Shown: positions 35,979-49,927, counted from the stretch's first letter. The stretch: 64,000 bases of DNA from Lottia gigantea (GCF_000327385.1 NW_008708401.1:2690652-2754651); one strand, 5' to 3'. Notes: a model not told the origin generated them from the letters alone. Program-made: numbers and translations.

Positions 35979-38487
35979 AGAGAAATATAAAGAGTACTGA
36001 TTTTCCTTGAATTTTCACATCTTAGAGCCAGAATTTCTTTGGGGTTAATGGTGTCGTTGCACATTGTCTTACGTCGATGCACTGCATATCTTTTGATATA
36101 AAATATACGTGTTGAACTGTATGAGTCATTTAAAGCTAATGTGCCAATTAAATGTTTCAGAGTCTAGAAAATTCTCGTACCAGGTTAAATCTCAAGTGAA
36201 TTTTGCTCGAAAGTAGAAATAAAAAAGATTTTAACTCGACTCATACATAAATGATATCTTCTTTGATAAATTTTCCTCCAGCTGAAAATGCAGTGAAACT
36301 ACAAGTATTTGAAAAGATCATTTTAGTGTCAACAAAGGTCTCGTTACAGGTGAATTTCGGTTGAATTTTTGTCCAAAGATAATTTGGGCGAAGTACTTTT
36401 TTTTTAAATAGATTGAATACGGTAGATTGATAAATTATGCTATGGTTTGGATTTATATGCATGTCATTACTAGTTCTGTAATAGAAAAGTAATATATCAT
36501 TAAAACCGACATCTGGCATTCGGTTTCAGAAAAAATATCATCGCTAAAAACACAAATTGAAAATGTTTTTAGGCCTACGTGGGAGTATTTCTTCAATAAC
36601 GAAGAGAAAGATGAAGTTGGTTGTGGCGATTACTAGCCGACAATGTTACAATTTTAAAAACAATTGTATCAGATCACATGACAAATTCTCTTGTAGAAAA
36701 TCTGACGGTGATTTATTGCTTTTAAAACGTTTTGAAGATTTTTTTTCTGATGTCAAGGGATTGAATAGACACTGTTTCAAACGACACAAAAAGTAAAATG
36801 AATGTTGTCGCGGTTGTCAAAGAAGATAAATGATTGTATGAAATCTATTTGTAGTCTAAAGATTACTAGGGGAGGGGGTCAAAAACTTAAACAGTTATTA
36901 TCTCGTCACAGTTAAAGGGCAAGTCCTAATAATAAATGATTTTCATGCACCCAGAAGAGCAATATTATAAATAACTTTTTTTTTTATTCCTAAAGGATTT
37001 CATCATTAATTACTTTGTATATTCGTAAAATTGATTTCTATGCCTTTAAGAAAAATCTGGCACAATCTGTCCTTACAGTTTTCTTGGACGTTATACGCGG
37101 ATGGGTTATCACCGAACGGGTATATGGCAACATGAAATAAACGGAGGGCTACAATAAATGCGTGATAGCATAGAATTGATGTGTAGCCCGACAAATTTTT
37201 CAAAGAGGTTTGTAGCCTTTTTACACGTGTATATTGGGACACTCGGCTAGATTATCGCAAATATCTTGGTTAACATTGTATTCCCATTGGTCATGTAAAG
37301 GTCATTGGTCATTGCACGTGTAAAGGTTCAACATTCCCCCAGTTCTGATCCTGCAGTGAAGATCTATAGGCTACCTTGAATTTGGATACAGGGAATCCGA
37401 AAATGTGGAATCGGACGTTAAGAGCAGAAACCGGAACAAATGTAGTTTTGTACAGAATTCAACATTTAATTCAAAATCAGTGAAATGCAACACGCAGTCT
37501 TGTAATTTGTTTTATTTTTGTTAAACAGTACCTATAGAACAAGCTCTTCTGAGTTCTGCTATCACAATAGTAGATTTCGCATACGTGATTACCATGAAAT
37601 TCTGTTCTGTACAGAGTAAATTTTCATCCAACATCTTTCTGAGCAAGTTAAGACCGACAATAACGGTCATGACTCTGTTTCGAAATCCAGATAGTATTGT
37701 GCATCGGGTCTTTATTCTCTATGAGCGTTTAGAGGTTCTTTAACGTACACATCGAATTCAATTCTTTCATGGGGTTCCCGGTGATGTTTTAATTCCACGG
37801 TAGGAGTCTAGAATTATAGAAAAGCGAGATGTTACTTCCATATTATACAAACTGTATAAGCTGATATAAACCTAATTTTAGGTTTCCTTTTTATTGGTTT
37901 TTCTACTGTCAATTTGTCTATTGTTATCGACTGACCTAGGAGTCATCGCATCTACTTTCGATTTATCAATATTGCCCATTGTCAGGCAAAATGGATAGTA
38001 ATTATAGATGATCAACATTATTATAAGTTTGTCATTGGACGGAGACAATCTACCATTCTATCACCTGCCTCAGAAATATAACACCATTTTTTATTACTTG
38101 TGAAAAATAAGAGATAAAACTTGAAATATTCTGAAATGGGAGTCAAATTTCTCGTGAAGAAGCATATCATCTATCACATAGCCTCTATCAATACGGGGTA
38201 TAATTACAGAAACATTGTAAGAAGGTGAAAACACTAATTATTAGAATCTATCAAATATTTTTTACACCCTATAATGTTTTATATGAGATATAGTTTGTGT
38301 TTTTAAGCTATTTAAGAAATGATCAGGTCGCTGACAAAAAGTAACAAGGGTCATTTCCCGCCTTTTACCTTTGATAACAACCCAACTCTCTAATTTGGAG
38401 TTGCAAATGTGCAAATGTTCGCTTTATATAGACTGTCAAATGCTTTCTTTTGACAGATGATAGCCCAATCACAAATTTGATAACATG
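35979..38487. other. CpG-rich intergenic DNA, no gene seen
   Basis: Unique-looking sequence with CpG at several per hundred bases (about 30 in 37081-38040). Short frames such as 36557-36796 show no family. TAGGCCTA occurs at 36570-36577. Nothing else is supported. Confidence 0.5.
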
Positions 38488-39141
38488 AGCCGTGTTTAGA
38501 CAGCCATAAAAACTGGCCCACTTGAAGTGAACCGTAGGCCTACTCGGTCCGGACTCGGCCCAGTTGGCCTGTACCGTTTACACAGCACTGTTTTCACTGG
38601 GCCAAAATCAAAAGTAGACCAGCTCTCCAGTCAGAGGAGGCGAAAAAAACACAAACATACAAAATGGCGCCCACTATAAACAAAGCTATGATTTTGAAGT
38701 TTTTGTTGAATTTGTCTCGTTTAAAGTGCAAACGAATCTTGTGATTATGACGGGTACCTTCCAATAGAACTTGGACGATCTGGTCACCCCAAATAGCGAT
38801 CAGAGCTTCGGTCTCTGCATCACTCGATGTAGCTCCTCGTTGAGCACACATTTTAACAGTAAGTCGATCCTTTTTTTGTCAAAGTTTAGCCTAGTTTGTT
38901 GTTCCCGCAAGTAAAGAAACAGGGTCAAGGTGATTATTGCGCATGCGCACAAGTCCCCGGCTAAGTGGGCTTGTATATTTTGCCGTGACGTACTCGGTCC
39001 GGACCGAGACCACCTGTTCTTGCGGGATTGAAACTAGCACGGTGCCGAGCCCTCTCAACCCGTTTACACAGCCACTTTTTGTGCCGAACCGTACTCGGTC
39101 CGGACCTGGCCCGGATAAATTGTGACTGTCTAAACGCGGCT
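38488..39141. mobile_element. Harbinger-like non-autonomous DNA transposon
   Basis: The ends are inverted copies: AGCCGTGTTTAGACAGCCA at 38488-38506 and its near complement TGTGACTGTCTAAACGCGGCT at 39121-39141. Subterminal CGTTTACACAGC and TACTCGGTCCGGAC motifs recur inside. A Myb/SANT-like frame on the minus strand points to the PIF/Harbinger group, whose elements carry a transposase and a Myb-like protein; the transposase is absent in these 654 bases. No clean target-site duplication was found, so the exact ends are uncertain by a base or two. Confidence 0.6.
38594..38851 (-). pseudogene. Myb/SANT-like protein fragment of the Harbinger-like element
   Basis: An 85-residue frame begins MCAQRGATSSDAETEALIAI and continues WGDQIVQVLLEGTRHNHKI, matching the first two helices of Myb/SANT-like proteins (E-T-x-A-L-I-x-I-W, then V-Q-x-x-L-x-G-x-x-x-N). 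Family members continue for some 40 more conserved residues; after HNHKI the frame diverges into an unrelated hydrophobic stretch. The copy therefore looks like an internally deleted remnant, or one exon with an unrecognised intron. Function is unlikely without a full domain. Confidence 0.5.
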
Positions 39142-39539
39142 ATAGACGTTAAACGACTATCTATTACAAACTGACGCGAGAGGTTCCAGAATTAAACTTT
39201 TTGGCCCAGGCCGAAGAAATGATAATCAAAAATTGCCTTCAAACCAAATTTTGCAAGTAAATTGATCGCAGGCTTGACATAATGTCAACTATTAAATACA
39301 ACTTCCAGTTTAGACTTTCCCAGACACCAAAACTACTTTTCATTAGCACTCACAGAGAGAGCTCAAGGAGATCAAGCAGATCACCGTAACCATGCTCTCC
39401 ATTCATTTAAGTCCACTTCCGCTTCTCTGAAAATGACCTCGTATATCGACCACAACTGCAGACTGCACATTTTCCATTTAATTCTAAATTCTTTCAAAGA
39501 GAGACTATAAAAGTCACCAGTTGATGTGTCTTCATCTCG
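39142..39539. other. Spacer with minus-strand frame 39590-39381 of unknown nature
   Basis: On the minus strand a frame of 69 residues starts inside the 93-bp duplicate (MTDHDGQVTLTASLIDRRDE) and ends WRAWLR at 39381. No domain is recognisable. In the left duplicate the same start is closed soon after the duplicated part, so coding status is doubtful. Confidence 0.3.
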
Positions 39540-39633
39540 CCTATCAATTAGTGAAGCTGTTAAAGTAACTTGTCCATCGTGATCTGTCATTTCCTTTTAA
39601 ACTTTATTCTACATTCACTCAATCATTGATTTC
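39540..39633 (-). repeat. 93-bp inverted duplicate, right copy
   Basis: Reverse complement of 35886-35978, 3.6 kb away. The one visible difference (ACG against ACT) would be silent in the MTDHDGQVT frame. Inner sequence differs completely. Confidence 0.85.
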
Positions 39634-42600
39634 GACTTTTAACAGTTTTCTTCTAGAAAATCACTTGGAACTCTAATGGTTTTAACTTTTATTGAAATCT
39701 GGGTTAATTGTGACCATTTCGCTTTTCTCATTCTGAAATAAAGTCTTACTTAGTTTTTTCTTGTGATGAAATAACTGTAAAATAGCTTCTGAAAGAGCAA
39801 ATTCGTTCCAGGACTCGGCTGTTGATTATATAGGCCTAGAGTCATTTGTGTGGGAATCAATCAGTTTGAATCAATATTACAAACCCATAATACAAAAATT
39901 ATAAAAAATATTCATATAAAACATTCATACTAAAATCTATAACCTTCAGCCTTTTATGGTCGTAATACATCTTAAATACTGTTCATTGTCGCATTCTTTT
40001 TTTTTTTTGTGTTACAGAAGATGGAACCTGATTACGTTTATAAACACATACATTTTAAGATGTAGAAGTTACATTTTTTATTAGGATGTTTCGGTCCAAG
40101 TTTGTATTTGGCAAATGGGTCACTTCTGTACCAGAACACTGACTATTATACATTTTCGCAGCGTTGCATTCCACATACTTAACCTATCTACTGTTGAACT
40201 TTAGTGTGTTTTTGAATGATAGTATTGAAAAGACTATTTCGGTGAACACTGTTTTTCGAAACATTTCAACTTTCTTAACTCATCACTCAATTCATTCATT
40301 CACTTTTCTTTTGGGGTCATCCTTGAAGGTTCCCTCCGGGTGATTGGATAAAGACAAGCAGTTTGACTATTGTTAGATTTTAACGAAGTAAATACTGAGT
40401 TAGTTTGGAGATTAGAATAAACCCTTTCACCAGCCCCGAGAATCTTAAGGCAAGTGCGCACTCGGTCACACTTTTGTCCTGTAATCTTGTCAAACTGGGT
40501 GGACATCACATGTCCAAACATGGAGTACGAGACTACCACTGGACTAATCTCCATCTAATTGTGACTTCAATAATAAGACGATTTCAATTTGTCCAATCAA
40601 CATATGGTGACAAGTTGATCAGAAGAGGTGAAGTGTTGGACAGATGGCTGACGTTTGTCTTAGGCTACTTTCTACTCTCCCAATAACAGTCATTGACATT
40701 AACTCAACAGAGTCGGAATTTCTCAGAATTCTTGTCAAGACGTCCATGACTCTCATACCTCTTCAGCATGAACTTCGATGTCTCGTCATTCCCGCTTAAA
40801 ACACCTTTTGTGTGTTGCTAAACTTCCATTTTGTAACTGGAAAAGCGGGGTTTCTCAGAATGGGAATGAAAATTGCAAAACAATATCCGGGTGAAAACAT
40901 AAGCCTGAAAGGAGGGGGGAGGAAGGGGTGATTAATATAAAGTTGTTATGGGAAATCGGGATTTGGTCGAAGAGAAAAGAAGTGACTGAAATAAGCAATA
41001 AAAGAAACTTCCGGTCAACTGCCAAGGGGGAGAATTCATCAGTGGTGGGTGCTTTAATAATATTACAGTTCTTCTTAGTCTAAAAAATTATTCGGCCTAT
41101 CCAATTTGTAGCAAGTGTAGAAATTTGGCTAGAATTGATACGACAGTTAAAGTATAGAAGATATTATGAGGGAATAAATTTTCAAATTGACGTTGCAATT
41201 CTAGTGTGCCGTGGTTTAATTCTTATTTTACCTTCCCATATCACCATACTGTTAATCTTCTAGAATACAAATCCTAGGTTAGACCTCGGACTACAAATAA
41301 ACTTCAAACGATTAAAAAACAACTTAACAGTGGGTCCAGTAGAAACTTCAAAGACGGACATGATAATGGTCAAGTGTAAACTGACCATTAAATAAAGTTT
41401 GTTGATATTTATTTTAGATTCATGCTGGGCACCTGTAATAACAACTTGATAATTGAGTCTACAAAATGATTCAAGCATTTTCCTAATGTTGAAGCTGTTT
41501 TATGAAATTATCGACTATAATAAAACTCATAATGAAGTCCCTTTTCAATTTTATTTTATTTTCTTGGCTTGTCCCTGAAATGAACATCGTTTTACAAAAA
41601 ACTCATTTTACTTTCATTTCTATGATAGAAGATAAAATTATATTTGCTTTCTAGTAACAAAAACATTAGACATTGAATAGAACATTATACTGGTCATTGG
41701 TCATGTTCTTTGGTCGCTGAAAGTGCAACCTGTGCTGGACAATGGAGGCTAAATAGAGTACCTGAATTTTGTTTAATAAAAGTTTAACAATAGCCATCTA
41801 TAGACCTTCTACCTATAATTAAAGTGTGAGAGAAACTTTATGAAACATGGACTTTATATCGTTAGGTCATCTGATTAGTCAATAATGGTTTATTCATTAT
41901 TCAAACCAATCAGAAACCAGTTTTAACATTTGGTATTTATGAAAGGGGAATGCACCAACTACGTCGATGCCCACGAAACGGACGTAAACCATTGCAACAT
42001 AACCTTGTTAGCCGAACCAAGTTTTAACCAAAATTTCTTTGAAAAGACTCCAGGCAGATTTGTCTAATACCATTATCAACGGCCATAAATCTAGCCCCTG
42101 TATGCCTCAGTAACGAGACGTTTTTAACACCTTTAAGATTGTCATCCTTAGAATGACATGAAAACTAAATTATTTCATTTTTTATGCATCCTGACATGAA
42201 TTTAAATCAAACGACAAAATGGACATTAGTTGAGTTTTTTTTAATGTATAACATAATTTGAAATCGAAATAAATCGACACTTTGCAGGAACATAAAAGTT
42301 GGGCTTAATTTAGTGGGATTGAGTAAAAAGACAAGTTTCAGAAAATGGAGTTGGAACAATTACAGGCTTAAAGTGGTTATCAATGGATGTTACAATGACT
42401 CAATTTATAAAGGTCGGATTTTACCGAGTTCGTTCAGATTTCATTGATCTCTGATACAAATTTGAATTGAACATGTTATAGAGGCTATAGATAATTATAC
42501 TTTGTAAGTTTTACTCTATTCAAATTACGATTTTTGTGTTATTTTGTTGATCAGACACTTTCAAACAGAGAATATCAGTTTTTTTTAATTTTCACATTAG

Positions 42601-45600
42601 CTTTAATATAGCTACAAAGGGAGAAAAAACTTAAAACAATTTCTGAATTTACCTTGTTTGATTGCATATAAAAAGCAACTCTGCCACGTAAGATGTTACT
42701 TACTAAAAGTGCTCTTGCAGTCAAGAAATTTGTTTGCACAGAAAAGAAGTGATTTTTTTAATTGATCTGCCACAGAAATAGAAATGAATGTGCGGTGCAC
42801 CGTTCTGGTATTTGCGGGGTTATTCAAGAACGTGGAATAGAACTAACTGTTTGGAATAATTGGAATAACGGAAAGTTCTTAAAATCAAACAGCTAAACTG
42901 TTGAGAGGGCCTTAACACTTCTCAATAAAACGACGAAGAAATTAATTCAGTTTAGTGGTTAAGATCATTTAATGTCATTTTCCATTGAACCAATTTTACA
43001 CTTAAACCTTTTCACCGTCTTTTCGACAAGAATAATTTACACGATCTAACTTTTAAATGACAGAGGTTTTAAAACGTTTTATACAAACCTATCTACTTGA
43101 ATCTTTCAAATTGTTTCATTTACGTAATGTGACATCCTTTGGCTATATCATTGTGAATGGAATCGGTTAATTGTTATTGGGGTTTCCTTCCTGAAACTGT
43201 TTATTCTATAGTGAGTGCAAACACCATTAGTGCGAGCGCAGAACCTTGTAGGCCTACAGTACATTTACATTACATAGACATTCTTATCGTCATAATGCTT
43301 GGTGTATAGTCGTTTAAATCACGTCCCTTGTCAATAAATAGATAGAATAGTGGTTCACTCTAGATCCATATAGCGTTTTATCAGGTGGTGAATTTTAACA
43401 AAATAAAATACAATTTTCATTCAAGAGGGGGTAACCCACGCTCATATAATGGTCACCTGTTTCGTGTTTGTTTTATTGTTACAAAACAATCCAATGTAGA
43501 AGCGTATTGGTTGGCAGGTTTGGCATAATAAGCATTTATTACTTTAGTCCCTAAAACGACAAGTGTAACACGGTAGAAATATACAATTTCATAACATTTA
43601 AGAAAATGCAATGCATAACAATACTCTTAAAGATTAAGAAATTCACAAATACAGACGCGATCTGTGAAGATTGGAGGTTATGTCAAGGAACGATGATGTA
43701 CTACCATTGTCCAAAATGTCACCCAAACCGAGAGTTTGACCAACTGATAAATGTTCATCATGGTCAAATCCATGACATTATATCAAGGAATTAACCACCA
43801 ACTGTTCACTTGAATGTCTTCTCAGTTGGTGATCAACTACTCTCTAAAACTTCTCATTTGACCTTCAACAACCTAATATTTATTTTAGAGGTCATCCAAT
43901 CTGCCAGTAGAGCTGATATTACTAATCCCTATTATAATCAAGACAAGCAAATTAAACCTATTGTAGTGTCCCAGTCAAACAATGCCTAGAACTGGACCGG
44001 GATAATTTTAAGTCAATAAAGTGAAATGAAGACGGGTAAAGGGAAAGTGGAGAAATGAAAATATGCATGAGGGTTAAAGGGAGAGTGAAAGGATAAGGAA
44101 ATGGGTTGGACATGCAACAATGGAAATCTACAGGGAGTTCCCCTACCCGACACATGTCAGAGTAGTAGATAAACAAATAAACAATTAAAAAATAACAAAT
44201 ATTATTCAAAAACCTTTCTATGCACTATTTGTTCTAATGAAAGTTGAAGCATATTGACAAAACTCGCGTGTCAACGTCATTAGTTACGTTTTCAAAAATT
44301 GCCGCAGATAATGTAAAAAATAAATATCAAAGCTGATGGATATATGCGCAAACTTCGAGTTAATCATGCAAATAGACTACACGTATTGGGGAAAATCTGG
44401 ACCCCTGGACACTACCAGGGCAGTAAATTTTTCCGTCACTTTTGAAAAAGATTGACAACGAGGGTGGAACAAATGATAACTTTCAAGAATCTCAGGACCC
44501 CAGTACAATATTTTAGCACGTAAACTGCATACTAAAGGGCTTTGACTTTCAGATTTTTGGAAGCAGCATGACAACTTCATTATGAAACAGTTCGTTTTCC
44601 AAATCTACTATTTATTTCACAAAATCGATGATATTTGCCCAGTTAGATGTGAGTAATTAAGAACAAACCGTGACTTTCAGGTTCAGATTGTGCCGCATGA
44701 TTGAACCAATTATCACCAATCACTGTCATCCGACATTGAATTTTCACTCAGTTGATAAATACTATAAATATTCGATTGGATATTGTAATATCTCAGTTTC
44801 TATATTCCGGTTTAGGTTTGGAGAACTATTCAGTAAAAACTTAGAAAAATACCACCGGTCGTGTTTTTTTTTTTTTGCGTAACGGATAAATGTTCTAACT
44901 GCATGTTTAAAACCAAGGAAACTTGGTCAATATAAACTATTGTATGGAGATGCATGCGCAGAGGTTACTAGAAATGTCTGTCATATGGATGACTCCACTT
45001 TAACATGGTGGTTCTTTAGATGTCTTTCAGAAAGTCAGTGTTTTGTCATCTTTATTTGGTCGGAAGAAATTATTGGTTCGTGGACTCAATGAGCTGTTTC
45101 CGATGGGAAATGGAAGTCTGGGAACTAGTGGATGTCTTCTGTCTCACTTTTGACACTTCTTAGACCTGGTAATGAAAATTAATATTTCTCACACAGAACC
45201 AGTGAAAGGCATTTTTATTTTCGTCTGAGAAACTGACAAATATGACAAGATTTGTTCGCAGAAACTATTAACGATAAAGGCGATTTAACAAATCATTATT
45301 CCAAAAATATGAGACTACACTTAATTCACATTAATTTGTATGTAGCTTAAACATTTATCTTCATGCTAAGGTATTTACATTGCCTTAAAGAAAAATGTTC
45401 TGTGAATTTTTATTTCAATTACAATACCATAATCATTTGTGACTACATAATATATATTGGTGTTGGGTCTTGGTATTTAAAGAAAAGTTCTCTGGTTTAC
45501 TCTCGTCCCGTGGGTAGCAAACTCCAATTATTTTAAAGGGACTTTAATTCGTCCAACTATTCAAAATTCCAGACGACAAACATATTACATTCATCTATAA

Positions 45601-48410
45601 TTGTTTAACTTCCTTGCTTTACTTATTATACAATATGTATGATACATAATAACAATATTCTCTGAATATTTGTGGTTTAGAAAGGCAGAAAGTACTATTA
45701 AAAGGATTTAAGATGCTATCTAATATTTAAATGTATTTGCACCATTCCAATTTTCAATCAGACGTTTGTGGTTCCTGCAGTTCTGCAAGTGTTTGCTTGC
45801 TTCACTTATCGCGAACCGCCTTTTGTGATAAAGCATATTTTGCGACTGTGCAAACGATTTTATTTTTCTGAGGGGATAAATGCGACCCCGACCCCCGCCT
45901 CGGTTCCCCCACGTCTCCCGCCATTGGGCCACTGGACAGCAGACTGTATAGAGCAAGGAGTACTGTAAAAATTATAGTTCCCTCGGACAATCAACCATCG
46001 ATTTCTGGAGCCATTCTCCAGTTTAAAGCTGATATAAATCTCAGTAATAGTAATCCACACCGTGCCTAGAAGATATTTACACCAATTACGCTGAAATAAA
46101 TCTTTTCAAACCAGAAATTATCCTCAATTTAACTACATTTCACACCAACTTGATTTCTTTGATAATATTCTTTAATATTATTCCCATTTCTTGTATAGAA
46201 ATGCTTCAAATTTTCCGAAGTTCTGATTTACAAATCTTTGTTGTTTAATAAAAAGTCACGATATTTTTCTAATTATATCTACTGCAAATATGCTATTAAT
46301 TTCTGAAAATCTAATTTCTTTCCGGAAAAAGATTTGACTATTTTTATTGTATCTTCTTAAAATGTGATTTTTAGATGCTTGAATTTAATGAAATAACAAG
46401 AAATCTCGGAATATATATTTAAATTTTGTTTTTCGATATTTTTTATTACTTTTATTCAAGCTCAGACTAAAGCATGCTTTTCGGTGGCTCCACTAGATGA
46501 GTGGGGATGGGGTGTGGCTACATGGAAGAATGCAAGATCTTCACACTATGGCGATGCTCCTTTCAAAATTGTATCATTTTACATGGTGAAGAATTTGTGG
46601 CCCCTGCTCGGCCCCCTGATGTTTTCTAGAAACGCCACTGTTTCCACTCCGTATTTATAGGCCCTATATTGCTGGTTGATAAATTTTATTGAATAAATGT
46701 GTACTTTAGCAATTTTTTTTTTTTGGGGAGTGGACTTGGTTCAAACAGTCCCTATATGGTAGTTGATACCTTTAGATCACGTTTATGAAAAGGTTATGTC
46801 TATAAACAATGTCTTTAAATCCATAGAACAGAAACGAATATTGTTTGTTGACCCATGCGAGTTGCTAAAATTTCAAAGACCGACAACAGTCAGCAAATTT
46901 TAGACTACACAGAACATTTCCTTTAACTGACTATTGGGAAATTAAAAAAGATTATACGGAAATAGTTGCTATCTCGTGCACCGACCAGCTGTCAAGGTAA
47001 AAGACTCCATGCTGGTTGATTATTCAATCTTAATTCTATCAAACTGAAGTCACGTGTTTCACCCGTGTCACTGACATGTCAGTCAAATATGACATCATCA
47101 AATTAATATTCACGTAATAACCACATCCGAACTCTGAACCAAAATTAGATCTGATGTGTGGTTTCCATGCCAAATTATGTTTCTTTGTAGAAAAGATGCT
47201 GTATCGAAGGAGCCAGTTTAGGAAAAAAGCAATATTAATTTAGCCTGATCTGCATTTAACCTGCTCAAGGTTTCCCTGAAATTCCAGGAGCTACTGAAAT
47301 TAACAAGTTAAATGAGAATTGTACAAGAAAATGCGTCTCCGATTCACATAATTAGACTGGAAACCTCTATTAAATGTCTTTCAACCACATGCATTTTTAT
47401 GAGTTAATACAGACGATTGCATTCCGGCATAAGGCGCTTTTTGCTTGCAGAATGACATTGAAAGGGGGGCATTGGCTGTAACAGTTTTCTTTTTGTCAGC
47501 CTTCTTCCCTATCTGTGTCGGGTTCTTTAATGGTGGTTATATTGGTACTAGTAAGGCACAGCCAAGATGCGCGTCTGTCATCAATATACAGATCAGTGGA
47601 CTTGGTACCAGGTGCAGGAAGTGGGAAGAAGTAGTTAGACGACACGTTCTTCGTATCAATTAGTTTGTTTAATTTGTAATGTAGCTGCAGATTTGGTCAT
47701 TAGATAGGCAGTAACCTGAGCTCTAACGTCTGACCCTGGAGACCAGGAGCAGGCCGAACTCACTGATTTCACATCTTGTATCGATCCTTTAATGGTCTAC
47801 AAGAATCGTCGCGTATATATATTTCTTGCTTTAAGTCAAAAGGACACAGGAACCAGCCAAAATATACATAATTTATATCAGTGCCGTAAAACCAGCAGCA
47901 CAGATCCATTGCTAACATTGTTGGGGACCAGCTATTTAGAAAAGTTGTCCCTAGTGTTTTGGAACCACCTCCAAAACATTTGATCGTCGGAAACGCCATT
48001 TACACGCGCTGGAGACCAACAATTCAGTTCCTGTTCCTGTCTCCCCACTGCGATCTGCGCCCATGATGTACAGAATATCGCTCTGACTAGTCGGTCATTA
48101 CAATGTCTTTTGCTTTCAGGTTAGAGGCATGTAGATACATGCACCACTAAACGTGTTCAACGATTGGTAACAAATATATGTGCAATGCACCGAGAGCAGA
48201 AACATTTTCCTATAGCCGTTGTTAATATAATTTTATAAATTTCCAGCAAAACTGTCTCAAACTTATTACATAATGTGAAGCACAAGGCGACTACTTTGTG
48301 CATAGCAAGTAACACATCCCATTAAATCAATTGGGTAAAAAATCTCATTGCTTCATCTGAATAAGTTATAAGGTGTCTATGAATTACAAACTACAAATTT
48401 AATGAAACAT
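39634..48410. other. CpG-rich gene desert
   Basis: Nearly 9 kb without a recognisable gene. Frames longer than 60 codons (for example 40405-40686, 43606-43794, 47445-47663) show no family, no intron-exon pattern and no convincing start context. TAGGCCTA occurs at 39831-39838 and 43249-43256. A slightly GC-richer patch lies at 45860-45960. Possible roles, such as enhancers for the flanking adhesion genes or unseen noncoding transcripts, cannot be read directly. Confidence 0.5.
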
Positions 48411-48416
48411 TTTATT
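48411..48416 (-). terminator. Candidate poly(A) signal of the protocadherin gene
   Basis: TTTATT here is AATAAA on the minus strand, about 1.5 kb beyond the protocadherin stop. CpG content changes from high to very low at about this point, which supports it as the end of the transcription unit. Confidence 0.45.
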
Positions 48417-49927
48417 TCATACAGTATGACAATTTATGGGAAACACAAATACAAACTTACAAACAATTTTCCACATGACACATATATACAGATTTAATTT
48501 TCACAGAAAAGAAATTGTTAAGCAATCAATATTTTAATCAGAACAGACATGATTTCAAAACATAAATATCAAAAAGCACCATAATATTGACAATAATCTT
48601 ATTTTACATGATTTGATATGATCATGGAACATTCAATTAAAAATATACATTTATGTGCAATTTTGAAATATTTCAAGAAATAATGGCAACATGGAAATGC
48701 AATTTTACATTTGATGTGATCATCCAAAAAATTGTTATTGTGATCTTTAAATTTATATTGATGTGCCATATATCATATTTTATATAACCCAGCACATACA
48801 GTTAAACAATTCACAATGATGTATCGTTAGGCAATTTAATTATGGCATAGTCAAACAATGTACAATATGTGTCATTGCTAATGTGCAATGTGCCATAATA
48901 ACCATAGCAAATTCAATTTTACAATAATGTGCCATTATGAAGTATATTAATTTATTTACATGAATATTGACAATACACACTTACATCATACACACACTTT
49001 CATGGAAATATCACAGAATCAAAATATCACAGATAGTTATATATACAATACACTAGAGCCTTGTTTTATAAGAACATTGTGGATTGTAAACTTCACTGTA
49101 TATAGTCAGAAACTGCACTAGAGTATTTGTCAAAAGTATCTATGAACAATATAGACATTTTTTATGCTACTTGAGCATGTCTCCAGGAATTACCAAGGCA
49201 ATAGCAATGAAAGTGGACACCAAACTGATTCTCAACAATACACGTGGTCAACATTAACTCAATCAGAAAGCAGATAAGTAGATTTTTCATCTCCCTCTCA
49301 ATGAATTGTGTTTTATGTACATTCTTGCAATAAATTCTAGATTTTGTACCTTACAAAATTTGTCATTTTAATAACTTGAGTGAAAATTTTACATTAAAAT
49401 TAATTCAGTTCAAAAACAACATTAACAAAACAATAAACAAATAGATGCTTGAGTTCCAGAAATAAGGAACTTGGACTCAAGCCACAAAATAGCACTACTT
49501 ATAAAAAATATCCCTCATTTTTGGACACATCTCCAGATTGTGGAAGTTTCAAGTCGCAAAGGGGTCATGCTCTTTCAAGAATAATATGAACATGAAACGG
49601 TATCAATGTTCAAAGTCATGTAAGATAACTTTGATACCTTAAAATATATAATCAAATACAGAAATAGATCTTTTTCTCTGCTGGGTTTTTGGTGACCTTA
49701 GTTACATAAGTCATATAACCTAGAAAAAGTCATCCTACCTCATTATTATATTATACTGGTTCTGGATAAATCAGCCCAGATCAATATCAAGAGATTTGCT
49801 GGTCCTCACAAACATTAGTGCACATTCTGATGATGAATCTTACTACGGAATGTGGCACATTCAGAATGTTGGCATTTTTGGCACCAGAGTAGTTTATTCT
49901 GATCTCAGTGATCTTAAATACTTGGTC
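48417..49927 (-). other. Probable protocadherin 3' UTR
   Basis: AT-rich, nearly CpG-free sequence directly after the stop codon. The plus-strand word TGTGCCAT occurs near 48762, 48888 and 48928. No reading frame is supported. Confidence 0.5.

Noticed and set aside
35886-39633. One large DNA transposon bounded by the 93-bp inverted pair
   Set aside because: No target-site duplication flanks the pair, no transposase frame lies inside, and the smaller element at 38488-39141 has its own ends.
43606-43794. Frame with CPKCHPN and later His residues, resembling a zinc-binding motif
   Set aside because: Only one Cys pair, no recognisable finger spacing, no splice or start support and no repeats of the motif; chance is more likely.
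45720-46060. Overlapping frames on both strands around a GC-richer patch
   Set aside because: Several short frames overlap in different phases with low-complexity Gly/Pro/Arg content, as expected by chance in GC-richer DNA.
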